Positions 1 through 7,918 of a stretch of 64,000 bases of DNA are shown here, in pieces (within the stretch, counting starts at the first letter, position 1; each line of letters starts with the position of its first letter). This DNA comes from JALORV01 sp963775635 (GTDB lineage Bacteria > Pseudomonadota > Gammaproteobacteria > Burkholderiales > Burkholderiaceae_F), in assembly GCA_963775635.1 (NCBI GenBank), contig CAVZJO010000003.1, positions 248,001 through 312,000 on the forward strand, in the 5' to 3' direction. The notes below the pieces were generated by a model that saw nothing but the letters and a program-made list of their open reading frames with translations, did not search any database and was not told the DNA's origin. A program made the translations under genes and the position numbers.

Positions 1-14
1 CCAGGTCCGTTAGC

Positions 15-389
15 TCAGAGGCTCTGGATCAGCGCCATGATGTTTCCTTCCGTGTCCTTAAACCACGCAGCTTTGGCACCGCCGCCGGTCGAGATTCCGT
101 TCTCGTCCATCTCTGGCATGTCGTACTTCTCGAATTTCACGCCGCGTGACTTCAGCTCCGCGACCTCACGTTCGATGTTCTCGACCTGCCAGAACGCTTG
201 GCTTGCCTGGGAGGTGCCGGCGTTCGGCGTCGGATAGAGGAAACAGGCGGTTCCCTTTCCGAACTCGTAGACCACGCCGCCCGCCGTCTCCTGCTGGGGC
301 CTGAAGCCCAGCTTCTCCTCGTAAAACTTACGTGCGCGGACGACGTCCTTGGCCGGTATATATGAATACATCGGGGTATCTTGCAGCAT
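15..389 (-). CDS. VOC (glyoxalase/bleomycin-resistance fold) protein
   Basis: A 124-residue single-domain vicinal-oxygen-chelate protein. It starts with YIPAKDVVRARKFYEEKLGF and ends with the typical WFKDTEGNIMALIQ strand, where the Glu is a usual metal ligand. The start has a clear AGGAGG ribosome site four bases upstream. The substrate cannot be read from sequence; family members include dioxygenases, glyoxalases and antibiotic-binding proteins. It is the left-most complete cassette gene. A GTTAGCT core-like motif at 9-15 abuts the stop and is probably one end of its attC, cut by the window edge. Confidence 0.85.
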   Translation of the reverse strand: MLQDTPMYSYIPAKDVVRARKFYEEKLGFRPQQETAGGVVYEFGKGTACFLYPTPNAGTSQASQAFWQVENIEREVAELKSRGVKFEKYDMPEMDENGISTGGGAKAAWFKDTEGNIMALIQSL

Positions 390-592
390 GCGTCCTCCTA
401 TGTGTGGGTCGTGGTGAATGTGCTACCAGCATTTTTAATACCGTGTAACACCGTCAACCCTCGAGCAAACTGCGGGAACTAAAAACCCCACTCTCCACTT
501 CATGGGAACCTCTGGTGGCGCTCATGCTGTGCCGGAAAATGCCCTGGTTCAGGTGCGGCCGGCAGTAGGTTCGATGCCAGCCGCAACCAATG

Positions 593-1075
593 TCATGCAG
601 CGATACCGCCGCCTGCTACGGCAATATCGAAGTGCAGCACGTCTTCGCGGACTCCCAGCTTCGTGTAGAGGGCGATGGCGGGTGCATCGCCGCGGTCCGC
701 CTGCACGAAGATGACATAGGCCGCCCGTGCCGCGGCAATCTTCTTGAGTTCCTGGATCAACGCCGTCGCGATGCCTTCGCGCCGGTGTGTTCGCGCGACA
801 GCCAGATCATAGATATAGATTTCACTGCGCTCCCGCTCGAACTTCTGAAGTTCGTATGCGGCGATGCCGCCCATTACGGAGCCATTTTTCAACGCTGCAA
901 GCGCGATGAAATGATCGCTGCCGAGTAGGCGCTCCAGATATGCCGCACTTGGCCGAGCCACGCTATAGGTCTCCACCTCGTCGAACGCCTCGCCGAAAGT
1001 CGTCAACATTGCTTCCATCAGTGCCGCGTCGTCGGATGCAAGCTGGCGAATGTTGACCGGGACGGAAAGTGACAT
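593..1075 (-). CDS. GNAT family N-acetyltransferase
   Basis: A 160-residue GNAT protein. The acetyl-CoA binding region is visible as AVARTHRREGIATALIQELK (R/Q-x-x-G-x-G/A type) near residues 90-110. The C-terminal ALYTKLGVREDVLHFDI resembles aminoglycoside 3-N-acetyltransferase AAC(3)-I-like proteins, which often have this ending. A small-molecule N-acetyltransferase is the safe call. An aminoglycoside-modifying role is possible but unproven. It is a single-gene unit in the array. The 203 bases between it and the previous gene hold no ORF and no convincing attC. Confidence 0.8.
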   Translation of the reverse strand: MSLSVPVNIRQLASDDAALMEAMLTTFGEAFDEVETYSVARPSAAYLERLLGSDHFIALAALKNGSVMGGIAAYELQKFERERSEIYIYDLAVARTHRREGIATALIQELKKIAAARAAYVIFVQADRGDAPAIALYTKLGVREDVLHFDIAVAGGGIAA

Positions 1076-1102
1076 GTCTATTTGGCGCTCTCAACTGCGT
1101 GA

Positions 1103-1507
1103 TCAAGTGGGATCCCTGTCGAACGTTTCCGTGCCTGGCGGCAACTGAACCCACGGGTGCCTGCGGCCGTCGTAGACGGAAGCTCGAGGCGCTGGAAAGC
1201 CGGGGTCGGCAAACGCACCGACGGCGACGCTCACGGACTCATCTTGACCGTCTTCGGTGTGGAAGACGGTAGTTCCGCAAACCGGGCAGAACCGGAATTT
1301 GAACTTGGCTCCTTGATCCCCAATGCGAACGTACTCGGTGGCGGCGCCGAAGACTTTGAACGGAGCCGAGAAACTGGCCAGCGCTGCGAAGACACTACCG
1401 GTCCTTTGCTGGCACGCGAGGCAGTGGCAAATACCCACGCCTCGTGGTTCGCCCTCGACTTGAATGCGCAGTTGTCCGCAGGAACAAGAGGCTGTTCGGG
1501 AAGACAT
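1103..1507 (-). CDS. GFA-like (CENP-V/glutathione-dependent formaldehyde-activating) protein
   Basis: A 134-residue zinc protein of the GFA fold. Zinc-binding cysteines are seen in the N-terminal SCSCGQ, the central CHCLACQQRTGS and the CPVCGTTVFH stretch, the usual pattern of the family. It ends with the family-typical HPWVQLPPGTETFDRDPT. The physiological substrate of most single-domain GFA proteins is unknown. It is one of two GFA cassettes in the array (see 7919) and has diverged strongly from the other. Confidence 0.85.
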   Translation of the reverse strand: MSSRTASCSCGQLRIQVEGEPRGVGICHCLACQQRTGSVFAALASFSAPFKVFGAATEYVRIGDQGAKFKFRFCPVCGTTVFHTEDGQDESVSVAVGAFADPGFPAPRASVYDGRRHPWVQLPPGTETFDRDPT

Positions 1508-1559
1508 AGAGCACCTCGTCCGATGACGCGCGCGAAGCCTGACGTCTAAGAAGGTTTGA

Positions 1560-1566
1560 GTTAGGC
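1560..1566 (-). other. attC end (GTTAGGC) of the VOC cassette
   Basis: A GTTAGGC core sits five bases beyond the stop of the 1571-2026 gene. An imperfect partner GTCTAAG lies about nine bases further left. Only one half-site is clear; the rest of the attC is degenerate or lost. Confidence 0.5.
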
Positions 1567-1570
1567 GGCG

Positions 1571-2026
1571 CTAGGGATCTGGCGACTGCACGGGCGGCCA
1601 CGATCTCTTGCCTTCATCCGGCGGACTCTCAAGCCCGACGGAGTTGCCCTCGGGATCTCGGACGACCGCATATCTTGCCCCCCAGAACGCGTCATAGGGC
1701 AACTGAACGCCTTCGTGGCCGGCAGCAACGAGCGCCGCGTAGGTCGAGTCGACTGCCTCGCGCGTGGGCAGCTGTGCGGTAAGCAGGACAGAGTTTGGGA
1801 TTGCCGACCGGCGCCACTCCGCGTTGTAGATCTTCGCCAAGGCCGGATTGTCGAGCGCGAAGGAGGAGTTGCCGTGACCGGCTGCAGGCGCATGGCGGGT
1901 TTCGGATGGTTGGGCCAGCACCTCCGGAATACTGACTCCAAGTAGCCGGTAGAACTCCAGTGTTTCGTCGTACCTTCTCGCGACAATGTTCACCTTGGCG
2001 ATGGTGACTGGGCGACTCTTGCTCAT
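1571..2026 (-). CDS. VOC family protein
   Basis: A 151-residue glyoxalase-fold protein. The N-terminal VTIAKVNIVARRYDETLEFY and C-terminal FWGARYAVVRDPEGNSVGL are the paired beta-alpha-beta-beta-beta module ends. The terminal Glu in DPEGN is a typical metal ligand. Substrate unknown. The tail after LESPPDEGKRS is rich in charged residues and may run into former attC sequence. Confidence 0.8.
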   Translation of the reverse strand: MSKSRPVTIAKVNIVARRYDETLEFYRLLGVSIPEVLAQPSETRHAPAAGHGNSSFALDNPALAKIYNAEWRRSAIPNSVLLTAQLPTREAVDSTYAALVAAGHEGVQLPYDAFWGARYAVVRDPEGNSVGLESPPDEGKRSWPPVQSPDP

Positions 2027-2127
2027 GCCGAATGCCTCCCATTGCCGTGACGGTATGGCCTGCGAGGCAGATGATGAACCACAACCGTCTCGCCGGCCAA
2101 GCCGTTGGAGGTACGTTCGAGCGAAGG

Positions 2128-2436
2128 TCAGCCGGCAGGTTGTGGCCCCTCGTAGCCTTCAATAATGACCAGGTCGGCCGTGGAAACGGGCTGGCGAAGC
2201 TTGAGAACTTCCTGATAATCCGCAGAATGCCAACAGTCGACTGCGGCTTGGTAGCTGGGAAACTCGATGACCGCATTCCGGGTTCGGCTTCCTCCCTCAG
2301 GGTTCTCGAACTTGCCAGCGCGAACAATGAACCGTGCGCCGTATCTGGCCAGCGGCTTGGCGTTCGCTGCTATGTACGCCTTGTATCGCTCAGGATCCGC
2401 GATGTCGACGCGGACAATCCAATAGCCCTTCGGCAT
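2128..2436 (-). CDS. DUF1330 family protein
   Basis: A 102-residue protein with the complete DUF1330 signature: KGYWIVRVDIADPERYKAYI at the start, GARFIVRAGKFENPEGGSR in the middle and YQEVLKLRQPVSTADLVIIE at the end. It is a ferredoxin-like small alpha/beta barrel domain of unknown function, widespread in proteobacterial cassettes and operons. No catalytic residue can be assigned. Confidence 0.85.
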   Translation of the reverse strand: MPKGYWIVRVDIADPERYKAYIAANAKPLARYGARFIVRAGKFENPEGGSRTRNAVIEFPSYQAAVDCWHSADYQEVLKLRQPVSTADLVIIEGYEGPQPAG

Positions 2437-2471
2437 GGTGTTCTCCTCTGGAACACGCGCTGCGGTGGACG

Positions 2472-2873
2472 CTACGACTCCTCTATGCTCGTCGGTGTTT
2501 CGTTGCTTGCCCTAAAGGCACTCGCACGCACGGTCTCGATCGGCCGAACCTCGTAGGTGAGGCCGCACGCGAGGCACGGGTTCTGGGCCGCCAGCGCTGC
2601 AGCCTCTTGCAGGCTGCCGGCAACGATGAACCAATACCCGCCGATGACTTCCTTGGTTTCCGTGAACGGTCCGTCCGTGATACCGGAACGCGAGACGACC
2701 TTGCCGCCGGCGGCGAGCCTCTGGCCTGGCTTGAACTTGCCTTCGGCGACAAGCTTCTCGTACCAGATGTAGAAGCGGTCGATGGCGTCTTGAATCTCGT
2801 CCGGGGACTTGGCTCGGTCCCACTTGCCTCGGGACAGGAGGAGGAACTCGGTAGGGGGCGTAGTGTCGGGCAT
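2472..2873 (-). CDS. YCII-related domain protein
   Basis: A 133-residue protein. The central DGPFTETKEVIGGYWFIV (about residues 66-83) is the hallmark of the YCII-related/DGPFAETKE group often found beside ECF sigma factors. Here it stands alone as an array gene. YciI-like domains are dimeric alpha/beta-barrel folds with a His/Asp pair of suspected catalytic role. The exact function is unknown. Confidence 0.85.
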   Translation of the reverse strand: MPDTTPPTEFLLLSRGKWDRAKSPDEIQDAIDRFYIWYEKLVAEGKFKPGQRLAAGGKVVSRSGITDGPFTETKEVIGGYWFIVAGSLQEAAALAAQNPCLACGLTYEVRPIETVRASAFRASNETPTSIEES

Positions 2874-2998
2874 TGCCGGGTCCAGTCGTGATGCAGAAGA
2901 GTCGAGGCGAGATGATGGGGCGCAAGGTCGGCAGCCTTGCTAGCAGACAAAGCGCGCTTGCGGGAACTGCCCACCTGGCGGATCCGCTCGGACGAGCG

Positions 2999-3005
2999 GT
3001 TAGGT
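2999..3005 (-). other. attC end (GTTAGGT) beside the repeat-protein cassette
   Basis: GTTAGGT matches the GTTRRRY core and is preceded by a short palindrome (CGCTCG/CGAGCG on either side of TC). It lies 33 bases beyond the stop of the 3038-3304 gene, in the expected place for the attC of a minus-strand cassette. The opposite core is not clear. Confidence 0.45.
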
Positions 3006-3037
3006 TGCGACAGAGCTAAAGAGATGACGCTCATGTG

Positions 3038-3304
3038 TCACTTCGGAAGCGGAGCTTCGGGCACGCTCAGGTCTTCAGTGACACGAAGCCTGCGAACGAC
3101 AAGCTCATCAATTTCAACGCGCCGTATCCGCGCGCGCCCGATCGCCAGGCGACCAATGGCAACTGCGCCAAGCGCCAGCGCGCCGACCGCTAGCGCGCCC
3201 AGGGCCACTGATCCTAACGCGCGAGCGCCGACGCTGAGCGGGGCGCCAGTGCGCGAAGCAATCGATTCATTGGCACGGGACGTAGCAAAGGGATGGTGTT
3301 TCAT
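3038..3304 (-). CDS. Small Gly/Ala-repeat (bactofilin/pentapeptide-like) cassette protein
   Basis: An 88-residue protein. After a polar N-terminus (MKHHPFATSRANESIAS) it has a run of five-to-six-residue repeats, GALAVGALALGAVAIGRLAIG, built from small and hydrophobic residues. It ends with RIRRVEIDELVVRRLRVTEDL. This looks like a small beta-solenoid or a stacked-repeat surface protein. Function unknown; similar proteins are common in cassette arrays and beside metal or stress genes. The in-frame ORF runs upstream to 3382, but that extension reads through the attC (peptide NPSLHVTRYGFRP), so I take the Met at 3304. Confidence 0.7.
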   Translation of the reverse strand: MKHHPFATSRANESIASRTGAPLSVGARALGSVALGALAVGALALGAVAIGRLAIGRARIRRVEIDELVVRRLRVTEDLSVPEAPLPK

Positions 3305-3308
3305 CGGA

Positions 3309-3377
3309 TCAACGGCGCGAAGGATCATGGAAGTGGGGCGGAAGCCGTAGCGCGTCACATGGAGCGAGGGGTTAGGC
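3309..3377 (-). other. attC site of the SRPBCC cassette
   Basis: GTTAGGC at 3371-3377 overlaps the TAA stop of the SRPBCC gene. The distal end is an imperfect GATCAAC. The intervening 55 bases hold the sequence whose translation NPSLHVTRYGFRP is familiar as an attC-derived peptide at the start of many mis-called cassette ORFs. Confidence 0.65.
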
Positions 3378-3833
3378 GTCACTCTGCTGGCTCGCTACGA
3401 TGAGTTGGGCTTTGTCTCTTACTAGGTTCGCCGAACGGCCTGTCTCTAAGAGCGTCTTGAGGTCACACAGAACAATCGTGAATCCCTCCGTTGCGTCCAC
3501 AGCGGCCATCTCGGCGTTTTCACCCTGGAAGCCGGTCGCCTCAACGGCCAGCTTCGTTGAGCCCTTGCCATAAGCCTCGAAGGTCATACTGACCTTCATC
3601 CCGCCAGACCAGTCAAACCCGATGTGCCTTTGATCGTCGAACTCGGTCACCGTCACCGTCTCGGTCGCACCGGGCACCATGAAGCGCCAAGTAACCTGGG
3701 CCCCCTTGGCCAGCGGCCCTGTTGTCGCCTCCAGCCAGAAACCCGTGATCATGTCGGGATCGACGAAGGCATGAAACACTTCCGCTACAGGACGGTGAAT
3801 GAGCATCGTCGATTTAGCAGTGTGATGTTTCAT
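3372..3833 (-). CDS. SRPBCC (START/Bet v1, AHSA1-like) protein
   Basis: A 153-residue SRPBCC domain starting at MKHHTAKSTMLIHRPVAEVF and including MITGFWLEATTGPLAKG, the typical AHSA1/polyketide-cyclase-like opening. The family binds hydrophobic ligands in a deep cavity; no ligand can be inferred. The longer upstream ORF is rejected because the alignable domain begins at 3833. Its stop TAA is part of the attC core GCCTAAC. Only two bases separate its start from the stop of the SemiSWEET gene at 3836, with no attC between. Confidence 0.8.
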   Translation of the reverse strand: MKHHTAKSTMLIHRPVAEVFHAFVDPDMITGFWLEATTGPLAKGAQVTWRFMVPGATETVTVTEFDDQRHIGFDWSGGMKVSMTFEAYGKGSTKLAVEATGFQGENAEMAAVDATEGFTIVLCDLKTLLETGRSANLVRDKAQLIVASQQSDA

Positions 3834-3835
3834 AG

Positions 3836-4135
3836 CTATCCATAGATGAGTGCACCTGCGATTACAGCGCCATCCAGGCCGATCCATCCCACGCAAGGTA
3901 GGTAGATGTTCTTGTCGCGTTTTTGCACCCCGAACCAGAACCAGAGGACGGCAGAAAGGAGATAAGCGCTCCACGACAGCACGGAAACCCCGGCCGCCTG
4001 TCGACCTACCCATATCGTCAGAACCTGCGGAACGGTCATGAGCAGAGTGAAGATCGACATGCCTCCCAAGAGGCGACGCAACAGGGTGTCAGAGCTCGAA
4101 TTAGCGCCGGCGGGGGTCGTGGGGTCTGGGGCCAT
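3836..4135 (-). CDS. SemiSWEET-type PQ-loop transporter
   Basis: A 99-residue membrane protein with three predicted helices and the PQ-loop signature SIFTLLMTVPQVLTIW (about residues 26-41), followed by the second conserved stretch LSWSAYLLSAVLWFWFG. Three-helix SemiSWEETs dimerise to move small sugars through the inner membrane. I choose ATG 4135 because a GGAG lies six bases upstream; an ATG at 4141 is also possible. It abuts the SRPBCC gene and may share one cassette with it. Confidence 0.8.
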   Translation of the reverse strand: MAPDPTTPAGANSSSDTLLRRLLGGMSIFTLLMTVPQVLTIWVGRQAAGVSVLSWSAYLLSAVLWFWFGVQKRDKNIYLPCVGWIGLDGAVIAGALIYG

Positions 4136-4195
4136 AGTCATCTCCGCAGAGAGGCAACACTTGCGCAGCCCAACGCTCGAGTTGTAGGACACCCA

Positions 4196-4630
4196 TTATT
4201 GGCACTTAGTGTGGGTGACGATTTCATACTTGATACCCTCGAGATCCTTGAAGAATAACGCGTAGTAGCCCGCCGGCGTGTATTCGGGGTATTCGCGTGG
4301 TGGCGAGACGATCACGGCTCCGATTGCTTCGACTTCCCGATGCAGCTCGTCGACTTCCTCGCGCGATTTCACCCGAAACGCAAGATGGTGAAGAGAGCCG
4401 GGCCGGCGTCGGTGGACGTTGTCGTTCTTGAAACCCTGGCGAGGAGATGTGATCGCGAACGCCAGGAGAGGATGGCTGTACTCAACGACTTGGAAGTCGT
4501 GAGCTGAAATCGTGGCGCTTGTTCTCTTTTCAGGGTCGAATCCGAGAAGCGGCATCAATCGATCGTAGAACGCGACCGCAACCGGAAAATCTCTGACCGT
4601 AATCTGGATGTGGTCGATCACAGGCTCCAT
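4196..4630 (-). CDS. VOC family protein
   Basis: A 144-residue VOC protein: PVIDHIQITVRDFPVAVAFYDRLMP at the start (first metal-ligand His in DHIQI), PGSLHHLAFRV (second His) and FFKDLEGIKYEIVT (Glu). All expected metal ligands of an extradiol-dioxygenase/glyoxalase fold are present. Substrate unknown. On the lower-coordinate side GCCCAAC (4168-4174) is a likely attC core end. Confidence 0.85.
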   Translation of the reverse strand: MEPVIDHIQITVRDFPVAVAFYDRLMPLLGFDPEKRTSATISAHDFQVVEYSHPLLAFAITSPRQGFKNDNVHRRRPGSLHHLAFRVKSREEVDELHREVEAIGAVIVSPPREYPEYTPAGYYALFFKDLEGIKYEIVTHTKCQ

Positions 4631-4677
4631 GTGGACTCCGGCTTGGGGAAGAAGCAGGTATTGCTCGCGGGCGTCGG

Positions 4678-4696
4678 GTTCAACGCCGAGTTAGGC
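4678..4696 (-). other. attC half-site (paired cores)
   Basis: GTTCAAC, five bases, GTTAGGC: this is the RYYYAAC-N5-GTTRRRY simple-site layout of one attC arm. It lies just beyond the stop of the 4723-5133 gene. The opposite arm is not recognisable. Confidence 0.5.
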
Positions 4697-4722
4697 GTAG
4701 CCGATAACCGCTGTAAAGCGAT

Positions 4723-5133
4723 TCAATCCGGGGAACGCGCCACATAGGGGCTGCGCTGCATGAACCCCCATATGTACCCCTCTGGATCAGTGACCTGCAA
4801 CACGCGCACGGCATAGAACTTGTTCTGCGGCGGCTCAGGGTTCAGGCCACACGCTTTCACTCGCGTGTACATGGCGTCCACATTGTCGACCCAGACTCCA
4901 ATCCATTCCTCCGGACGCCGACCCCTCGCTTTCCACCACTGCGGATCTCCATCCAGCCACACTTCGGTTGAGCCGACAACAAGCTCCGCGTTTTGGACCG
5001 CGCCCTGCGCGTCCAACCAGCGACCCTTCTCGCTGAAACCGAAAACCCGGGTGAGCCATTCGATCATGCGAGGTACGTCGTCATAGTGGAGATACGGCGT
5101 GATCCCCCTGAATTCGACGTTCGGTGTGCTCAT
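4723..5133 (-). CDS. VOC family (glyoxalase/bleomycin-resistance-like) protein
   Basis: A 136-residue protein. GITPYLHYDDVPRMIEWLTRVFGF at the start and VTDPEGYIWGFMQR at the end define a VOC domain of the PhnB/bleomycin-resistance type. The middle is Trp- and Arg-rich (EVWLDGDPQWWKARGRRPEEW), which is unusual and might line an aromatic ligand pocket. Substrate unknown. Confidence 0.8.
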   Translation of the reverse strand: MSTPNVEFRGITPYLHYDDVPRMIEWLTRVFGFSEKGRWLDAQGAVQNAELVVGSTEVWLDGDPQWWKARGRRPEEWIGVWVDNVDAMYTRVKACGLNPEPPQNKFYAVRVLQVTDPEGYIWGFMQRSPYVARSPD

Positions 5134-5172
5134 TCGCGACCTCCTGCCGAGATGGCGAGCCGGCCGTTAGAT

Positions 5173-5230
5173 AGTTAACGACCGAGTTAAGCCGCGCCCA
5201 GAGCGTCGGCACCTGAACGACAGGTTAGGC
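5173..5230 (-). other. attC site of membrane-protein cassette, copy 1
   Basis: Two core pairs are visible: AGTTAAC (5173-5179) six bases from GTTAAGC (5186-5192), and CCTGAAC five bases from GTTAGGC (5224-5230). The inner arms TTAAGCCG and CGGCACCTGAA can pair. About 58 bp, normal size for an attC. Confidence 0.7.
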
Positions 5231-5269
5231 GAGTCGCCCTTCATGAGCTACATGCCGGAGAGGCACTGG

Positions 5270-5638
5270 TCATTTCGGCTCACGCGTGCCAGCGAACACT
5301 ACCGAGGCGAACAACAATCCAATCAGTAATACGACCGCAGAAGTCGTGAACCACATGACGGTCTTTCGATACTCATGCGGATCGTCATCTTCAAGCCGAA
5401 GGGAGCGAACCAGCGCGACGATCTGGAGCAGGACAGCAATGACCAAGGTGCCAGCCGCGATGATCGATCGCGCCGACCACTCGCCCGAGGCTTCAAAACC
5501 CCAGAACCGGAAGAAGGCCAGTGAGAAACCCAAGAGGACCGTGATCGCCGTAATGATTCCCTGCCGATAGCCTTGAGGCAGCGGGCGATGCTGTGGCTCC
5601 GGAGTCGGCGTTGGCTGGCGCCCAGGTTCGTCCTCCAT
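5270..5638 (-). CDS. Two-to-three-helix membrane protein, duplicated cassette copy 1
   Basis: A 122-residue protein. The N-terminal tail is Pro/Gln/Arg-rich (GRQPTPTPEPQHRPLPQ), followed by hydrophobic helices at about residues 28-46, 55-75 and 92-115, with a charged cytoplasmic-type loop RLEDDDPHEYRKT. No known family recognised. A close copy differing at roughly one residue in ten lies at 18467-18835. I start at MEDEP because the duplicate starts at the same point (MENDP); the ORF is open further upstream. Confidence 0.75.
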   Translation of the reverse strand: MEDEPGRQPTPTPEPQHRPLPQGYRQGIITAITVLLGFSLAFFRFWGFEASGEWSARSIIAAGTLVIAVLLQIVALVRSLRLEDDDPHEYRKTVMWFTTSAVVLLIGLLFASVVFAGTREPK

Positions 5639-5681
5639 TGCCCTCTTCCTCGAATTTCTGCGGCCCGTAGCTTCAACGGCT

Positions 5682-6176
5682 CTACTTCGTGGTGCCCTTT
5701 CCCAAATCGACCGGCTTGAGATCGAAGGGTCCCTTGCTTTCGACAAGGAACACGCAGTCGGACGCCTTGTCGCAGGATGTCGTGTGCCGGTACTTCCCGC
5801 CGGGCTGCAGGAAGTAAGAACCGGGGCCTAGCCTAAATTCGGGCTTTCCCTCCGGAGACTGGACGTATGTCCCCGACAGGATCACGACCTTCATGTCGTA
5901 GGTGTGCGTGTGGAGGGGAGCCGCGAATCCCGCCGGCAGTTTGAACAGCGCACCAAACGCGCCTTTCGCATGATTGCCCCACAGATCTGCCACCTTGACC
6001 CCCGGCGCGCCGGGGTCGAGATCGGTCCACTTCATGTCGCTAGCCGGCATGACAACGAGTCGGCTTTCCGCCGGTTTCGTGGCGGGCTTCGTGGTCGTCT
6101 TTCCGGATGCCTGCGCAAAGACTGCCACCGGCAAGGAGAATGTAACCACAAGCGTCAGCACATATCTTGCATTCAT
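5682..6176 (-). CDS. Exported cupin-domain protein
   Basis: A 164-residue protein with a signal peptide (MNARYVLTLVVTFSLPVAVFAQA) and a cupin/DUF4437-type domain. The first cupin motif is LHTHTYDMKVVILSGTYVQ with two His; the second is PGSYFLQPGGKYRHTTSC. Two Cys in SCDKASDC could form a periplasmic disulphide. Likely a periplasmic metal-binding small-molecule enzyme or sensor; substrate unknown. Confidence 0.8.
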   Translation of the reverse strand: MNARYVLTLVVTFSLPVAVFAQASGKTTTKPATKPAESRLVVMPASDMKWTDLDPGAPGVKVADLWGNHAKGAFGALFKLPAGFAAPLHTHTYDMKVVILSGTYVQSPEGKPEFRLGPGSYFLQPGGKYRHTTSCDKASDCVFLVESKGPFDLKPVDLGKGTTK

Positions 6177-6308
6177 CGGATCCTCCGATTGCCATCTACT
6201 TCGGTGGGTCGTCGCTACTTTCTCACAGGGTCCGCAGAAGGCTCACGATGAGCGGCCGCGAAGAGGCGGCGGAAGCCCGCCCTGAAGCGGTCCGCTCGAT
6301 CCTTGGAG

Positions 6309-7277
6309 CTACTTGATCGCGATCGGATTGATGATCGCCTGAACGGCGCCAGTGATGCGCGCAGGCCCGAGCGTGAAGAGAAACTCCCACGCCTGGTCCT
6401 TCACCATCTCCTCGGTATTCATGTTCTCGAGGATGTAGATGCCGTTCAGTGGAAGCAGAACCTGGTGCACCTCGAACACGCCGGTGTCCTTCTCGAATGG
6501 GATCACTTCGAGCCCCCAGGTGTCGGCGCCGACCATCGCGACTCCCAGCGAAGCGAGGTACTTGGCGCCGTCCACGCCGAGTCCAGGCTCGACGGAGCCG
6601 TAGCGCTTGTTGTCCTTGCCGATCAACTTGGTCCAGCCGGTGTAGAAGAGCACCACGTCGCCCTTCTCGATCGACTTGATGTTCTGACGTTTCATTGCGC
6701 CTTCGATCTCCGCGCGGTTGAACGCCGTTCCTTCCTTCACGATGTCGGTGTTGAAGTAGCCGGCCATGTCGAGCAGCACACCACGCGTGGCGATCGCCGG
6801 GACCTTTTCTATGCCGAGCTTCTTCAGGCCGTCGGTCATGGCGAAATCCACGGCCTTGTTGCAGTTGTAGTAGAGACTGTCGATGCCGATATGGCCGAGC
6901 CCATCGAGCTGCGAACCAATGCCGACCCAACCCGTGATGATGTCGTCGTTATAGGTCGTCTTCGTCGGGCCGAGCGAGCCGCCGGCGGTCTGGCCCGGCT
7001 GCAGGATCGTGAGCGAGAAGGTGCGGGGCGGGAAAGCGGGAGTGTCCTTGTTCGTCTCGATCCCCAACCGATACGCCTTGCCTCGCGTCACCAGCTTCGA
7101 GGCGGCGAGCGTCTTGGCCGGCGTTACGTGGTTGAGGTTGCCGAGCTCGTCATTCGGTCCGAACTTGGAATCGGTCAGGCAACGCTGCTGTTGAGCCATG
7201 GCAGCGCCAGAGGCGCAAGCTGCGACCACGGTGCATGCCGCTAGCAGCCTTGCTGGTCGACGGAGTGCGAGTTTCAT
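6309..7277 (-). CDS. Exported cyclase/kynurenine-formamidase-like metal hydrolase
   Basis: A 322-residue protein with a signal peptide ending near GAAMAQQ. The cyclase-family (Cyclase/KynB) core is seen in GSQLDGLGHIGIDSLYYN, the family metal motif H/D-G-x-G-H, and in TRGVLLDMAGYF and GDVVLFYTGWTKL. The family hydrolyses amide or ester bonds with a divalent metal. Proteins of this longer exported subgroup are mostly uncharacterised. It is large for a cassette gene; no clear attC was found next to it. Confidence 0.8.
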   Translation of the reverse strand: MKLALRRPARLLAACTVVAACASGAAMAQQQRCLTDSKFGPNDELGNLNHVTPAKTLAASKLVTRGKAYRLGIETNKDTPAFPPRTFSLTILQPGQTAGGSLGPTKTTYNDDIITGWVGIGSQLDGLGHIGIDSLYYNCNKAVDFAMTDGLKKLGIEKVPAIATRGVLLDMAGYFNTDIVKEGTAFNRAEIEGAMKRQNIKSIEKGDVVLFYTGWTKLIGKDNKRYGSVEPGLGVDGAKYLASLGVAMVGADTWGLEVIPFEKDTGVFEVHQVLLPLNGIYILENMNTEEMVKDQAWEFLFTLGPARITGAVQAIINPIAIK

Positions 7278-7341
7278 GGTTCTCTCCTCGGTTGACCTAC
7301 GAGATCCTTCGCAAGCGGAAGCATTCTAGGCAGAAGTAGGA

Positions 7342-7348
7342 GTTAGGC
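7342..7348 (-). other. attC end (GTTAGGC)
   Basis: GTTAGGC lies 22 bases beyond the stop of the ferritin-like gene at 7371, in array orientation. The other attC arm is not evident. Confidence 0.45.
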
Positions 7349-7370
7349 GTCCGTTACAGACTGCCGCGGG

Positions 7371-7835
7371 CTAGCCCGAACGTTGCGCAAAAGGCGCAAG
7401 TTCCCCCGGTTTCCGGAGCATCTTGTCCACTTCCGCGGCATGCAGTTCCTCGACGTAGATCATCTGCCGCGCGAACTCCTCCAACGCCACGAACCGTCCT
7501 TCGACCAGTGCCAGCAACTCCCGATAGAGCTTGAGCGATTCCCCCTCGGCTTCCAATGACTCGCGCAGCATCGCAGCGATGTCATGCTTGTGTGAGTCCA
7601 AGAGAGGACCGATCGCCAGCGATGGATAGGCTCCGAGCGTGGTAATCCATTCCCCGACCTGTTGGGCATGCAGCAACGATTCGTTCGCCTGTTCGCGCAG
7701 CCACGAAACGATTGGAATGCGACCGAAGCCAAAGACAAGGAGCGAATAGTGCGTATAGCGCACAACGCCGGCCAGCTCCACCTCGAGCAATCGATTCAAT
7801 ACACCAACGATCTGGTCGTTATCGATCTTTGACAT
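7371..7835 (-). CDS. Bacterioferritin-like di-iron protein
   Basis: A 154-residue four-helix protein. NRLLEVELAGVVRYTHYSLL supplies a first iron Glu, NESLLHAQQVGEW the ExxH pair, LEAEGESLKLYRELL a third helix, and QMIYVEELHAAEVDKML the last ExxH. This is the ferritin-like/bacterioferritin pattern. Length matches bacterioferritin (about 155). A role in iron storage or oxidative protection is likely. Confidence 0.8.
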   Translation of the reverse strand: MSKIDNDQIVGVLNRLLEVELAGVVRYTHYSLLVFGFGRIPIVSWLREQANESLLHAQQVGEWITTLGAYPSLAIGPLLDSHKHDIAAMLRESLEAEGESLKLYRELLALVEGRFVALEEFARQMIYVEELHAAEVDKMLRKPGELAPFAQRSG

Positions 7836-7918
7836 TCATCACCTCATACAAAGGTAGGCCAGAACAGCGTCAGCTTCAAGACAGCAACTCGCATAGGCGC
7901 TCCGCGGTTCGAAATGAC

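Noticed and set aside
593..1075. GNAT cassette as a proven aminoglycoside acetyltransferase
   Set aside because: Only general GNAT features and a loose C-terminal resemblance are visible.
3305..3382. N-terminal extension MTPNPSLHVTRYGFRP of the repeat-protein gene
   Set aside because: It is translation of an attC, a common mis-annotation; no ribosome site fits.
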